DNA of 64,000 bases from Branchiostoma floridae (taxonomy: Eukaryota > Chordata > Leptocardii > Amphioxiformes > Branchiostomatidae): positions 28,452,218-28,516,217 of the forward strand of contig NC_049980.1 of the NCBI RefSeq assembly GCF_000003815.2. The letters are read 5' to 3'. The notes under the pieces are model-generated. The model was not told the origin of the DNA and made no database searches. It worked only from the letters and a program-made list of their open reading frames with translations. Of the stretch, positions 1 to 12,900 are shown piece after piece. The translations under genes were made by a program, and so were the position numbers. The stretch's first letter is position 1; each line of letters begins with the position of its first letter.

Positions 1-1499
1 AGCTACGATCCCAATTGGAAAAGAGGCCCTGTCGGATAGTTTACGGACTGTTTAGGGGTTCTTTCGGGCGTGACTCCTACGTGCTCCCGTGACATACCCC
101 GCGGCTTCCGGTATATATTTGTAAGTGGCCGGGCATCGGGTTTTATTTCAAGTCGGTGTTAAAATCGGCCCGGCACCCGGTAACCAGTAGACGCCGTTGC
201 CTATTCGTGGGGTACATTTAGGGGTGCCCTCGATATCCGGCAGTCCACCGGGACAAATTTGTGACTCTGGAGCCCGATCGGGGCTATATTCCCGGCGGGA
301 CCTGGTGCAATCGGCACCGTAGACGAAGTTGCCATCGATGCTCACACCCATACTACCATTAATCTAAGCCGTAAAAACCTGTACCAACGTGACGACTTGG
401 CCTAAAACTGTTTTTTAGTTGACTAAGTGCCCATTGTAGTTATACGATGACACCACCATTAATCTTAGTCGTAAAAACCTGTAGCAAATTTACGACTTTG
501 TTAGAGGTGTGTAATTGAACGCCTTCATTTTGTAGACGGATCGGCGTCGGTGCCAAAAACAGCACTTAACGTTTGCCGAAGCTTGGCGGTGTTATTAAGT
601 TGTCATAACCTGGCATGTACAGATGTTCGGGTTGAGGTAAATAGTGTGGAGCGGTCCCTCTGCTCATTTGTCTTAGTGGCTAATATACCACCACTGAACG
701 TTAACAACTAACGTTTGTGACTGCCGAACAAGTACAGAAAGGATAGGGGGATATTCGTCCTAAATGTCAAAATAATTTACTATTTATCACTCATAAAAGT
801 GCTTCTTGTGTTGTAAGAAAGAGGGCGGAATCATTTCTCCAAAAACGAGCCCTGCAAGGTATGAAATGCCGGAAGGCATCTTGAAAGATGTCCTGGCCTG
901 TAATAAATGCACGTGTCTGTAACTGCATAGCAGTTTGGGCGGCGGTAGTTTGAGTGTTGAGAGGGGATCAATAAGAAGCTACAAGTGATTGCCCTCCTCT
1001 GGTTCTATGATAAATGACGCAACGGAAATAGGGGGCAATTGCCAAATGGCAGTTTCTAAAATCATATCCAGTTGCTTGAGTAACTACTATTTGGCGTGTA
1101 TTATTACCAGGATATCTTATTACTTGGATGTCTAAGCTTCATTGACGATGTAAGGGACAAGACATAAATGAGGTCATGTTTTTCTAATCAGCATTAAAGT
1201 TCATCTTAGTTAATATTGCCCCCCCTCCATGTCCCTAGGGACACACAATATGTCTTTTGATACCGAATAGGGGTACTTTATGAACCAGTAAATATGGCAC
1301 TCAGGTAGCTCTAACATTCTCTTAGCCGGGACGGGGGGCGTTATCGGCTTACAACATCCTTTGACCCTTGCATGACGTCACACTGGTGATAGGTCACATT
1401 TCCAGGGCGATTGGGTCAGAAAGCAGAAGAAGACGGGTGATTCCGTTGTAAATTCCTGTGGCTGTGCTGGGAGTTATTTTTTTCTAGCGTGAGAGCAGT
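1..1499. other. Gene-free stretch with a small duplicated motif
   Basis: No coding region can be supported. The short ORFs lack any recognisable domain. A phrase of about 50 bp at roughly 349-406 recurs, diverged, at roughly 452-506; both contain CCATTAATCT followed by GTAAAAACCTGTA. A single palindromic TGACGTCA lies at 1373-1380. Confidence 0.6.
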
Positions 1500-1537
1500 T
1501 TAACCCTATTCAGAACCGGGGGGGGGGGGGCTTTTGA

Positions 1538-2436
1538 NNNNNNNNNNNNNNNNNNNNNNNNNNNNNNNNNNNNNNNNNNNNNNNNNNNNNNNNNNNNNNN
1601 NNNNNNNNNNNNNNNNNNNNNNNNNNNNNNNNNNNNNNNNNNNNNNNNNNNNNNNNNNNNNNNNNNNNNNNNNNNNNNNNNNNNNNNNNNNNNNNNNNNN
1701 NNNNNNNNNNNNNNNNNNNNNNNNNNNNNNNNNNNNNNNNNNNNNNNNNNNNNNNNNNNNNNNNNNNNNNNNNNNNNNNNNNNNNNNNNNNNNNNNNNNN
1801 NNNNNNNNNNNNNNNNNNNNNNNNNNNNNNNNNNNNNNNNNNNNNNNNNNNNNNNNNNNNNNNNNNNNNNNNNNNNNNNNNNNNNNNNNNNNNNNNNNNN
1901 NNNNNNNNNNNNNNNNNNNNNNNNNNNNNNNNNNNNNNNNNNNNNNNNNNNNNNNNNNNNNNNNNNNNNNNNNNNNNNNNNNNNNNNNNNNNNNNNNNNN
2001 NNNNNNNNNNNNNNNNNNNNNNNNNNNNNNNNNNNNNNNNNNNNNNNNNNNNNNNNNNNNNNNNNNNNNNNNNNNNNNNNNNNNNNNNNNNNNNNNNNNN
2101 NNNNNNNNNNNNNNNNNNNNNNNNNNNNNNNNNNNNNNNNNNNNNNNNNNNNNNNNNNNNNNNNNNNNNNNNNNNNNNNNNNNNNNNNNNNNNNNNNNNN
2201 NNNNNNNNNNNNNNNNNNNNNNNNNNNNNNNNNNNNNNNNNNNNNNNNNNNNNNNNNNNNNNNNNNNNNNNNNNNNNNNNNNNNNNNNNNNNNNNNNNNN
2301 NNNNNNNNNNNNNNNNNNNNNNNNNNNNNNNNNNNNNNNNNNNNNNNNNNNNNNNNNNNNNNNNNNNNNNNNNNNNNNNNNNNNNNNNNNNNNNNNNNNN
2401 NNNNNNNNNNNNNNNNNNNNNNNNNNNNNNNNNNNN
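1538..2436. other. Assembly gap (N run, 899 bases)
   Basis: An unbroken run of N sits inside the piggyBac-like element, next to a poly-G tract that may have stopped sequencing. ORFs reported across it are meaningless. Confidence 0.99.
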
Positions 2437-2501
2437 AATAAAATCTTATATTATTCAGCATATCTTTCATAATTATATATGCATAAATTATGCTAATTTG
2501 A

Positions 2502-2920
2502 TGACGTCATCAGCCGAAAATCCAAGATGGCGGACCGAATGGCCAGATCAAGAATAACAAGCTAATTATCCCTTAAAATTTGTAACTACCTGGTATTTTT
2601 TCATCAAAAACCATCTAAATGAATGAATTTAGTCTATTTCCATTGCCCTTTGTGATTATTTGTTGCAAAAAAAGTATTTTTAAAAATTCAAGGTGGTGGA
2701 TATAATATGGCGGAGCCCAACTCGTATCTTAGATGTGCATGACGTCATTTTATGACGTCATATTGACGTCATTGATGTTGCTATTAGCAACGCAAGTCGT
2801 AATAAACATTATTATTCAGTTATCTGCACTTGTTGTTACATTTTTGCAGCATAACTTGAAGTTTTCTGAGAATACCCATTTTTCATGGGTTTGGCCTATG
2901 TAATCAAATTGATGACGTCA
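2502..2920. promoter_or_regulatory. Cluster of five CRE palindromes plus YY1-like sites inside the element
   Basis: Perfect TGACGTCA copies lie at 2502-2509, 2740-2747, 2753-2760, 2764-2771 and 2913-2920, with more ACGTCA half-sites to about 2960. AAGATGGCGGA at 2524-2534 and AATATGGCGGA near 2705 resemble YY1 sites. TGACGTCA is the established CREB/ATF binding palindrome. Whether it acts as one here is not shown. Confidence 0.4.
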
Positions 2921-3115
2921 TAATTACGTCATCTTACGTCAACGTAATGTCAAACGTCACATACTTGTCAGATATTATGTCGAAATCATGTCCTGAAAAT
3001 TTGGTGGCCCTACGGCACGTCGTTTTAGAGTTATAGGACTTAGAAGTGGAGGGCCTCAAAAGCCCCCCCCCCCGGTCCAGGGATGACCAAAAAAGCCCGG
3101 TCTGAATAGGGTTAA

Positions 3116-4290
3116 GCTGTCGTGATTTACAGTCCCTTTCTATACTTTCCTAGACTTTGAACTAAGTACAGTTTATCCTGTCCCTTTGCACCTTCTTGTC
3201 TTGTCATCCTTTGGATCTACCTCTATCCACCCGGAATTAGCGATAGACAGTCACAAAAGCTCAGTTCAGCTGCAAGTATAAAAGTTTCATTTTCTTGCAA
3301 AAGCCCATGATCCTGGACTTATTGGTGAAAATCCTACCATGGGTCGTTACTCGTACCACAATTCGTGGCATAATTCCGAGAAACTCCACATTTGGCAAGA
3401 GGCCCCGTAACACTCTTGATCCGATTTAAGGCGTCGACGTCACTGTGACCTAAAATTTGACATAGCGCTCAGTGAATTCCGTAGATAAAGCATCCGCTTT
3501 GTTATCTTTTTAGGCCATATGTGTTGCATGAATTCAGTTCAGGTCGCAGTAAGGTGTTCTTATACTTGTAGTGGAATCGTCGCCTAATATGCTTCAAAAA
3601 TCTTTGCCAGTCTCAACGTCGACGTCTCTCTTCTCCTGGCATAGACACATGGCGCAGTGCTACCCCCGACAAGGTACCCAATCACGCATGCATGTGGCAG
3701 CATCGGCCTCAATGCCGGGTATAAAACCTGTCCCCTTGACGGACGGGCAGCTTTGCCGATTTGTTCGACGCAACAGCGCGGCCCAGCCATGGCTTACCGG
3801 TGCTAGAGTCTTACCGGCAGAATCTCCCACTAAATAATAACTTCCTCAGATTTCCCTGTGGAATAGAGGGCGTTTTTATTTCCTGGCGTTTCTACCAAAG
3901 GCCATGGAAATTCGACACCCTCCTGGTTTGTTTAATCACCGTGATAGCTAGACAGAGTTTCTACCCGTCTCCCTCATTAACAATACATAGATCAACGTGC
4001 TTGTTGAATAAAATAAGCAGGGGCCAACAGGGCTTAAGATAGCATAGCAAGATACATAGTACCATGATAAAGTAGAGCGGTCGAACCTATAACTGTTGAT
4101 AAAGCATGGTTTTTCTTACCTCCATGAAATTTCAAGGAGATTATATTTTCACTAGCGTTTGTGTGTGTCTGTCTGTCAACAAGGTAACTCGGCTGGATGG
4201 ATGGATTTCATACTTAGTGTGTTTGTGGGGTGTGACGAACACTGGAAATGATTAGATTTTGGGCCCCAAAGTGACTTCCCTTAGTGTGCG
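3116..4290. other. Gene-free stretch with one decayed MITE copy
   Basis: No supported gene. About 3421-3585 is a diverged copy of the short inverted-repeat family seen intact at 9258-9507: GTGACCTAAAATTTGACA near the left, AGGTCGCAGTAAGG and a TAGTGGAAT end on the right. ORFs of 60-93 codons here overlap in several frames and have no recognisable domain. Confidence 0.5.
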
Positions 4291-4295
4291 TGCAC

Positions 4296-4392
4296 TGTGT
4301 GCGTGTATTTGTGTGTGTGTGTGTGTTTGTGTGTGCGTGTATTTGTGTGTGTGTGTGTGTATGTGTGTGTATGTGTGTGCGTGTGTTGTCTT
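4296..4392. repeat. (GT)n microsatellite, interrupted
   Basis: Imperfect GT repeats with ATTT, GC and AT interruptions. The cysteine/valine-rich 81-codon ORF over it is a product of the repeat and is not a gene. Confidence 0.9.
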
Positions 4393-4500
4393 TTTAGTCA
4401 TACTTTTACGGTTTCCCAATTACTAAGTCAAGGATTACACAAATTCAATGGAGGCTCAGCACGATTGCTGTCTACTGGAATGTGGGTCTTACTGAAGGTC
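4393..4500 (+). mobile_element. Right-half fragment of the MITE family at 9258-9507
   Basis: It carries the family core (TTGTCTTTTTAGTCATACTT, then AAGGATTACACAAATTC) and a worn right end (CGATTGCTGTCTACTGGAAT). The left half is missing or replaced by the adjacent microsatellite. Confidence 0.5.
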
Positions 4501-4929
4501 GATTCTTTCATATCCTGGCTTGGATTGGATCGATTAGCTTAGCTGTCACCTGGATCGTCGTTACAAAGTCATCATTGCCTAGTCCCGGCGGACAGTGGCT
4601 CATTGAATATAAGATTGACTGCTTTTGAATCACCTTTCCTGTCACACATTGTGATAAATCTGACCTGATCAGGACACGCTGGTGTTGCATCTTTTGGAGT
4701 AGATGCGCACAGGAAGATGTCCAGTTTTACATACCTCCGAAAAAAAACCGAAACAACACTGGTTAAGTGCAAGATCTTTTACGGTAGAAGATGAAGTGCG
4801 CTAAATCGTAAGTGTATGTGACATGAGTAGCACTGGATGATATGTATTCCTCATTCGTTAGTTTTGATAAACCAACTAGCTTAACCCATACAATCGTACA
4901 TTGTCACCGATACCAAGAGGCATCTCCAT

Positions 4930-5540
4930 CCATGCCTTTTCTCGATGCTTGTTCGACTACATCTAGATCTTATATCATCTTTGTACATGTTCTTTCTCGG
5001 TGTTTTTATCACCTTTTATATACGTATTACATGGCCAACAATGGATTCAACTTAGTTTGTTCTTTTGTTTTTGTTTACTTTGGCTATGTTAACTTATTAT
5101 ATAGTAAGAAGAAAACTACTTGCACTTTTCTCGATGCATGCTTGCTCTACTCCAACTAACTCTTTTAACATTTTACACATGAGCAAAATGTGTGTTTTTT
5201 ATTTTCATATTTTTGTCTTTAGTTAAGTTTATTCAAACATCAGCTACGACATTTCACTTTTCTTGATGGTTTCTCTACTCCAACTAACTGTTTTATAATA
5301 TTTGTTCTTTCTCCGTGCCTTTTCACCATTTTTGCGTCTCAGTACATGACCAACAATGCTTTCATTTTTTTTTGCCTTCGGCTACGTTTATTCAAACATC
5401 AGCTCTGACCTATAGCTAGCCCATTTCCTGATACTTACTCTTCTCCCTCTTTCAGCCTTATACATTTCCCATGGCCACGAATGTAGTCCTTTTAGCTGTC
5501 TTTGCCTCTGGCTAAGTTTCCATTAGTCTAGCATAAGAAG
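4930..5540. repeat. Degenerate tandem repeat (pyrimidine-rich units)
   Basis: Units beginning with CTTTTCTCGATG or CTTTTCTTGATG followed by CTCTACTCCAACTAACT recur near 4937, 5127 and 5256, with a worse copy near 5430. The phrases ACATGGCCAACAATG and ACATGACCAACAATG, and GTTTATTCAAACATCAGCT, also recur. Unit length is irregular (about 130-190 bp). No gene. Confidence 0.55.
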
Positions 5541-8500
5541 AATGCTTCTTTCCCTAAGTACTTTAAATGAGTAGGGGCTGCCTCGGTACAATCCTTACGT
5601 AAGCCGGATTTGGAGAAGAAAATGTATGGCCTTGGAGGCACAGATTCAGCCCCAAAGGCATGCACTTTACTTCAATACCATCGTGCGTCCGGTGAAAGCT
5701 GCATGGGTCATGTTTGCCACAAGGGATAAAAGGCGAAACATTCTCGTCAAATGCTCCATAAGTGCTTTTTCACGTCGCGGTTTACATGTGATGGTTCCTT
5801 TGATACTCCTACGAGATCGCCGGGGTACTAGTTCGTTTCTATTTTCTTCTTTTCGACCGAAAATGTAATCAAAATTGATTTTCCTGGCTAAAATCCCTTA
5901 ACGTCTTGTGACAGCAGCCAAATGAACTCACTGATCAATATGATGAGGGCCGTGGAGTCTCCTGTGCGTGGATGGAGTTTTCCTTTGAATGGCATAATTA
6001 TCAGGGAGAGGACGAAGTGAGGGTGAAGGTGTAATTACCAACCGGAACAGACGATCTCTTCGGGGACCCTCTGGCGCCATGAGAGGGCTACAGCGCAGTG
6101 AACGTCTTCAGAAGTGATTTTGTTTTAGAAAAGAGTGGATGTAATCTTGGAAAGATATAAAACGCTTTGGAGTTTAACAATGTAAGTCACATTCATCACG
6201 ACTTTTTGTTGGGTGTGGCATTCCTCTTATACCATGCTCGACACATGCCTGCTTCCCAATCGCGTCTTTGCAGTTCTGCCATTCTGGAGTGAATATATTG
6301 TGGGCATTGTCTAGTTTTAATCCAGTATTGTAACGATTTGTCAAATTTTGAGAAGAACATTGTGATTGTTACTGTGTTAGTCGTCATTTTGATCAGCTAC
6401 ACATACACCTGCAAATACAAAGTTTCTCATAGTTACAACTTACATGTAAACATGCAGTAGATGGTATCATGAAGCACTTTAAGTTTAAAGAAATAAACGA
6501 CAGAATAAAGACGCCTGGCGCCAATAGCGATAAAGAAGTGTATGGTCTCAGTTTGATATCTTACTCTACAGGTGTACACCGGTGATACGTAGCTATGTAC
6601 AGATTGGCAACAACAAAAACAAAGACAAGCCCCGTGAGGACAATCTATGAGAACTGAGCTGTATGAATTTAATTGATATCAAACCTTTCTTTTCAATTTC
6701 ATCCCTCTCTCGTGTGGCAAATTCACCTCGAAATATCTGAATAATTTATCGCTATCAAAGTGCAGGGTGACGTTTGTTCTCAAGCCGAGGCATGCTTCAG
6801 TTCTCACACAGTGCAATCTTTCCCTTGCAAAGCTTCTGCATCACTGGGGAGTTGATACCTATTGAGACGCATTAGAATCGTTTATGTGGGCCTGCCTATC
6901 AAACTTTGCAGCTGGTATCCGTAAATAATTTCATCAGGTTGGAAGGTCACTGGATAACAAGGTGCTTTATTAAAAAATAAAAGTATTTACAACAGCGATC
7001 TGCCCTTAGAAGATGACAGGTGGTCCCCGAAACGTCGACTTTAGTTGTTAAGTCCATGATTGTGAATGGATTACCTTGTTATTCACTGTTGAGTTGGTAG
7101 CTGCCAAGAGGCTTTTAAACATGTTCAGCATAAACGAGTCTGACTTACTCCCGGAGACCAATATTTTTGACAGGGTATTGGAGGATGAAGCGCTTTCAAG
7201 GTATTGATTTTGTCAAAGTTCGACAAATCATGGATTACGAAACGTTTAGCTTTGTCGAATCTATCCCCCATTGAATAACCCGATTAACTCACCTATGTGA
7301 TGGAGGATGTTTCTTTGAGAGAGACAATAATTGTGATTTAGAAACCTTGTAAACGCTGCTGTAATACCCCGTATGACTATGACTGACTGTAGGAATGTGC
7401 CATTCTCGCGAACAGATATGTCTATGCTCGACATGACTTTTAATGTAATTGTGTTCCCTAGTGAGGCGTCAAACCCTCTAAAGGTTTTCAGAATACTTCC
7501 GAATGTCATGTGACAGAGTGAAGTTCTCCAGAGTTTATATTGCCCACTTTAGCGGGAACTTCTGACGCTCCGCACTTCATAACTGACAGAACTTCGCTTT
7601 GTGATGAGAGTAATTTGTGTGGGTGGGCTCCTTCTGGTGCAGGAAGTCACGCGGAGACGAGACGTGACTTGGCGAATGCAAGGGGGACGTAATTGCCATC
7701 TGCCAACATGTGGTTTGTGGAACCTTCAGAACCAATCATGTGATGGCCCTCCCCTCCCAACACACTTAAGAGGGTAGGAGGAGAGCTTGAGCTACTGTGG
7801 CGTGACTGGGATCACATATGGAGGGGCAATCATCAACTACTAGCACTTCTCTGTAAACACTTTCCGACGCCTTTATTCTCTATGCTGAGCTGTACGTTGC
7901 TTGGAAATAAGCTTAAGGCAAAGCGAAAACAACAAAAGAAGGATATGATGTGTTATTAAGGGTATGTGTGTAATAGGTAGGTCATCCTCGGACCCGGTAT
8001 GGTAGGGATTGATCCCATTAGCCCTTGTCCCTCAAGGAGCCAATGAACCAACAAGATATCAATCTTCAAAAATCCAACGGGTGCCAAGGTAACTAAAAGT
8101 ATCCTATCCTTGAACCCAAACACATCACAAACATATTAAACTCGTCAAACATGAACCCCATTCGATGAAGCCCACAAGCCCAATCCAGGCAAGCGCGACC
8201 AAGAAGAATCCCTCCACAGTACGGTGGCAGGTGTTTCTACCCGATAGGAGGCTATCATACCGTTGTAGTTGGGTAGTTAATTGGGCGATATTAGAAGTTT
8301 ATTCATGTCTGCAATTAGCCACTTACCGTCATAGTGAACACCTGTTTTTTGTTGATAACGCCATGCGTTCTTCTAATACTAGCATTATAACAGCATATTC
8401 ATCGGTATTCTTATGCTTAATACCATGTTGAAACGTGTTTTGCTACTTTTAGAGTCAGGGATAAAATAGTCTTTAGCGGGAAAAGCAAAACTCAAGGACA

Positions 8501-9257
8501 AGGACGAGTTTCTTTCTCCTTAACCATTTCATGAAACACGATCGAAGCTGGAATACTGTGAGACTGTAGCCATGTCGCTATGAATAATATCTTTATATTG
8601 CACATTGGTAGGTTGTAAAAAGTGTTTTTGCTAGCTATAGTTTACGTTTAATCAAGTTTCCATATTGATGTCGTAGGTTCCTGTCCTATTCCTGTAAGTA
8701 AAGAAGCTTGTAGGATACCAGGTGCAGTCGCTATTTCATCTGCGCTCGAATTTAACTTGGACTTTATTTGGGTCCGCAACTTTCAGGAATAGTGTGTAAC
8801 TGTTGTGAACTGCACTGCTCAGGAAAGTTGAGTTCACTTTTCCTTCGAACGTCCAACTTATAACGTTTAACACTGACGCTTATATTGGTCTCGCATACGT
8901 TATGTAGCATATTAGCATGATCTATTGACTACAGCTGCAGTAGAATTTCAGTATTAAGGTGGAAGTTATACAATTACCAACATAGTAAATGCAGCTATTA
9001 ACCGAGGTTGACATTAGTCATTCAACAAAATTGGCGCTGAACTGTCGGCGCATGTCACCTTGGGGAGTATTATCTACATTACAGCCACACGCCTTCGGCA
9101 GCGCATCTCATCTGTTACCTAGCAAGTACGTGGCCTTGGGAAGACCGTTAAATCAGCATTACCACCAGCTTAGTTACAAAAGTCGTAAAAAGTGCCTGTT
9201 GGCTGTATCAGCGTCTATTACAGAACCTGATACCATGTCCGTGGGCGTTCAATAATA
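5541..9257. other. Gene-free stretch, nothing recognised
   Basis: ORFs are at most 88 codons, occur in several frames and show no domain or consistent exon structure. I see no repeat or RNA gene that I can name. Confidence 0.5.
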
Positions 9258-9507
9258 CCCCCTTTCCACTAGGACGGCGCTCTCGCCGCGCTGGCTATGG
9301 CTATGCGACCTAAAAACTGACAGATCGCTCAACGAATATCTATATAAAAGAAAAAAAAGAATCTTTTTATACTTTGTGTGCTTTGTTGTCTTCTCAGTCA
9401 CACTTTTACGTTATGTATGATGTACCCAGTATGAAAGCGAAGGTTACACATATCCTATCTATGTCGCAGTGAGAGCGCAGCGCGATCGCCGTCTAGTGGA
9501 AAGGGGG
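9258..9507 (+). mobile_element. MITE-like element, family A, intact copy
   Basis: A 250 bp element with inverted ends: left CCCCCTTTCCACTAG then GACGGCG, right CGCCGTCTAGTGGAAAGG then GGG. Next in from the ends are GCGACCTAAAAACTGACAG and the GTCGCAGTGAGAGCGCAGCG block. It has no coding capacity. The core TTGTCTTCTCAGTCACAC is shared with the other copies in this window. I could not define target-site duplications with confidence. Confidence 0.7.
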
Positions 9508-12500
9508 CCTAAGCGCTCAGTGTATGCCAAATCATCCTCTGCCCTACGGGAACAATTTGGCTTAGTCCTCTTTGATCTCTACAGGTGTGTGGCCCTGTAT
9601 ATGAAAACTGTGCCCTCCAATCGAACTGAGGTCACGAGTTGGATGGAAATGAGGACACAACAGCTCACATCTCAGCGCCAAGGAGCTATCCATTGGAATT
9701 TTGTGACTCATTCCAATTCTCTTCGCGTCCCAAAATGGATCAGGTCAGGCACTGGAAGCCGCTGGATTGTTTGATGGATAGTGTATCACGCTACACCTTT
9801 AGTGTGATCAAGAGAAGCCCATTGAACTGATTAGCCACGATGGGCATCATTAAGGCATCAGTACTTCTAGTGGCATTGGCCTCGCGGATTGAGTATTGTT
9901 TTTGAGACTCCAGCTGCGGCCAAAGACAAGTTAACTTCATGAAGCTTGATGCCTGTATACAAGCGTGTAGAATACTGGGGAGTCTTTCCATCGGCAGTGT
10001 CATTATGTCATGGTACTTAAGTGAACAAAGCCATCCTGTGGAACGATGTCTAAACGACCTTAGCTTCAAAAAAATTTGTACTACATGATTTAGCACACTC
10101 GAGCTCCTTTACACATAATTAACTAACTTAACCATCATTTACTGTGCATTGGATATACATCTGGAATATTACTCATGCTACTGCATAGGATTCGGAAACC
10201 TAGAGTTTATTTCTTACTTGATTAATAATATGTTTTTTTCTGCTTCTAGAAGTTCATGTATCATGTGTCTTATGTACGTACCGTATCCTGGTCATCAGCA
10301 TTTCCAGAAGCTATTCAGTTGGTGGAGCGACTGTTTTCTTGCGTATCTTAATATCTCGATGTTTAACCTTCATCGACGTATGATTCTCCAATTTATGATG
10401 CAGTAAACAAACTCAACACAAAATATTTGGATTATTAACTTTGGCTGAGCATATTTACGTTAATTTTGATCTATCATACGCAATGAGAAATCTTGTGAAG
10501 TTTTCTTTTCTATGATATCCATCGCATTATGATTAAGAATTCATGGGACAGACAAACCCGCTTACGTGAGGGGGTCATAAATGTGGAGCAAGAATTCCTT
10601 TCACCTCAGCTCTACGTATACCAAGATCCGTCTACAGTGGTGTGCTTCATAGATATCTCATATTAAAATGAAATAAAAACCTAACCCCTGCTACATCTAT
10701 CATTTACCACAGGTATACTCATCTGCCTTGTGGCACAAGTCTTTCCGGGATTTGGTGCAGAAAGAATCTATTACCCGGAACAAATGACGAAAGGTCAAGG
10801 GCTAACACGCGGATATAATTGATCCGAGTGCTTGGGAGATAAGGCGATCTTGGTGAGCTTACAGCAATTTGAAATGAGCGAAACAAGAAGATCTCACATA
10901 AGCGTATTTTCAACCCTAAATCGGATGTCAAAGAGCTTTTGGAAATGGAGGTTTAGAAATAGACGCTTTACTGGTGACGTATAGGCCATGTAATCCACTT
11001 GTTTGGGCTGTCAAATCTAAGAGAATCAAGTCGATATCTTTTGGTATTCAGTACTAACGTACTAAGTTAAAAGACGTCAGTAGCTTTTTGGAACACTTGT
11101 GTCATTCATATAGACACTATGTAAAAATTAGACAGAGTCTTATGTCACGGCATTCCTTTAAATTTCATACATCCTAAATAATGACGATCTTCATGGGTAT
11201 GAGAATCATTCCACTGTACCAAAAACAAACACATACCTAGGATTGACTCGTCTGTCTAATTGTGACTTCGTCTGCCGCTCCTAGAGCTCCTGGAAGATTT
11301 TCCATGGCCCCGTGTCCTCTGCTATAACCATGTTCTGGTCATCCACAGACCGCTACGCAGTGACAGCTTGTTCACAACATATAAAACTGATGTGGGACTC
11401 ACAATCGATCTACTATGACCGCAAACACCGTGCAATTTCATGCTACCTTGGCCATGTGGTAGTTGACCCATTTTCGACCGGTCATGAGATCAGTTTAGAA
11501 CGGGCGAATTGCCGAGTAGTATTGTAGAGTAGTGATAATTCCACGCCCATGCAAACGAGGCACACAATACATGCATGTTGAATCATGAAGGTAATCGCAA
11601 CTCTCCATAGAACTAATACGTTTTCCGCACAATAGTTTATCTGTATAATTTTCTGACACAAGCATACGTTTTGAATGTAGACTATTTGGATTGACCCACC
11701 CCCAGCAGTACCATAAACTCCCACCATCTGCGGTTATGTTCCGTTCTTAATCAGCGGTCCGGAAAGCGAAGCTGGCCTCATTTCCTAGCATCTCGAACAT
11801 CGATCCAATACGATAAGCGTCAACGTGTCGAGATGTCGTCGTGCATTCTGCAATTGAAGCCATATACTAAATCGACGGTGTGGATTGCTTTTGAAGTTAT
11901 CAAAGGGATATAGGGTATGCATGGCAAGGTATTGGTCGTACGTTAGCACGTAGCTTGCTGAATATTAGATGACCGGCGTAAGGTGGTATCATCTGATCAA
12001 CGACAACATGTTGTTCATATCACATAACAATAGATTTTTCTGAACAAATCTACGAGCGTTAAAATTTTTCGCCCAGTACTGGAATGAGGCTCATCGGTTT
12101 GGGAGGGATGCCTCACAGTTTTTCCTACAAGCTACGAAAGTCCAGATAATCTGCTGCGGAATCGTCGGACTCCCTTCTGGCCGACTGCCAACCCATGCAA
12201 CCCTGGAGATGCGGCTCCAGGCGTGGGACATCTGTACTAAGAAGTACGTTCTTGATACCGACACGCTTTGATATTTTACATACAGACATTGGATTCACAA
12301 CGTAGTGAAGACTTCTCTGATTACATGGACACTCCTAAAGCATGTCCAGAACGTCTTTACATCTTTCCTACTCGTTAGGAGTTACACGTTTTACAAGTGT
12401 ATGACAAAGAACGGAAAAGTAGAATAGGAAGAGTTCGATTTTCAAGGTCATAAACATTCAAATGTACAATAGTAAGAAAAGGTTAATGACAGGAAACTAC

Positions 12501-12690
12501 CGGAGCTGCATCAATCTTCAAAACAACTGTCATTATCGGAACACAACCCTAATCATTGGCACAAGTGGCGCGGCGCAGTGCGTCAGAGCGCGAGAGCAGT
12601 TCGGTCGCAGGTGGCTGCTCCTGAGGGCTCAATGTTCGGAACTGTAACGATCTACAATTATTTTGTTCCGGAAGTCAAAGATGACAAGAC
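9508..12690. other. Gene-free stretch, nothing recognised
   Basis: Only short ORFs (85-101 codons at most) without domains. The longest overlap one another on opposite strands (9469-10096). No repeat family recognised. Confidence 0.45.
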
Positions 12691-12900
12691 GTGTGGGTTT
12701 CGTGTGGCGTAACAGCAGAGCGTTCGGCTCAGAAGCAAGTGGCCCCGGGTTCGAATTCTATTATGTCATCGATGTTGTAAATCCCTTTCCTTTCCTTCCT
12801 CACGTCACCCAGATGTAAGAATGGGTACGTACCTGACTTAGATGGGGAAGGTAAAAGAGGAAAGGAGTGGGTTGGGCTACGTCTTCAAATACCGTGGACA
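12690..12900 (+). mobile_element. tRNA-derived SINE copy 1
   Basis: The tRNA-like head (GTGTGGCGTAACAGCAGAG) is followed by a pol III B box (GGGTTCGAATTC) near 12749, then a body with CACCCAGATGTAAGAATGGG, matching the other SINE copies in this window. It is diverged, so probably an old insertion. The 118-codon minus-strand ORF over it is a shadow. Confidence 0.6.

Larger units (their letters stand above)
1500..3115. mobile_element. piggyBac-like nonautonomous DNA element (TTAA target sites)
   Basis: The element body is 1504-3111, flanked on both sides by TTAA (1500-1503 and 3112-3115). The ends are inverted: the left reads CCCTATTCAG(A)ACCGGG and the right is the reverse complement of CCCTATTCAGACCGGG. 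A long G tract near the left end is mirrored by a C tract near the right. TTAA duplication with CCC..GGG termini is the signature of the piggyBac superfamily. No transposase is visible, but 899 bases of the interior are an assembly gap. The visible part holds five TGACGTCA palindromes and two ATGGCGG motifs. Confidence 0.7.

Noticed and set aside
1484..2472. ORFs of 312 and 328 codons on both strands
   Set aside because: They consist almost entirely of assembly-gap N.
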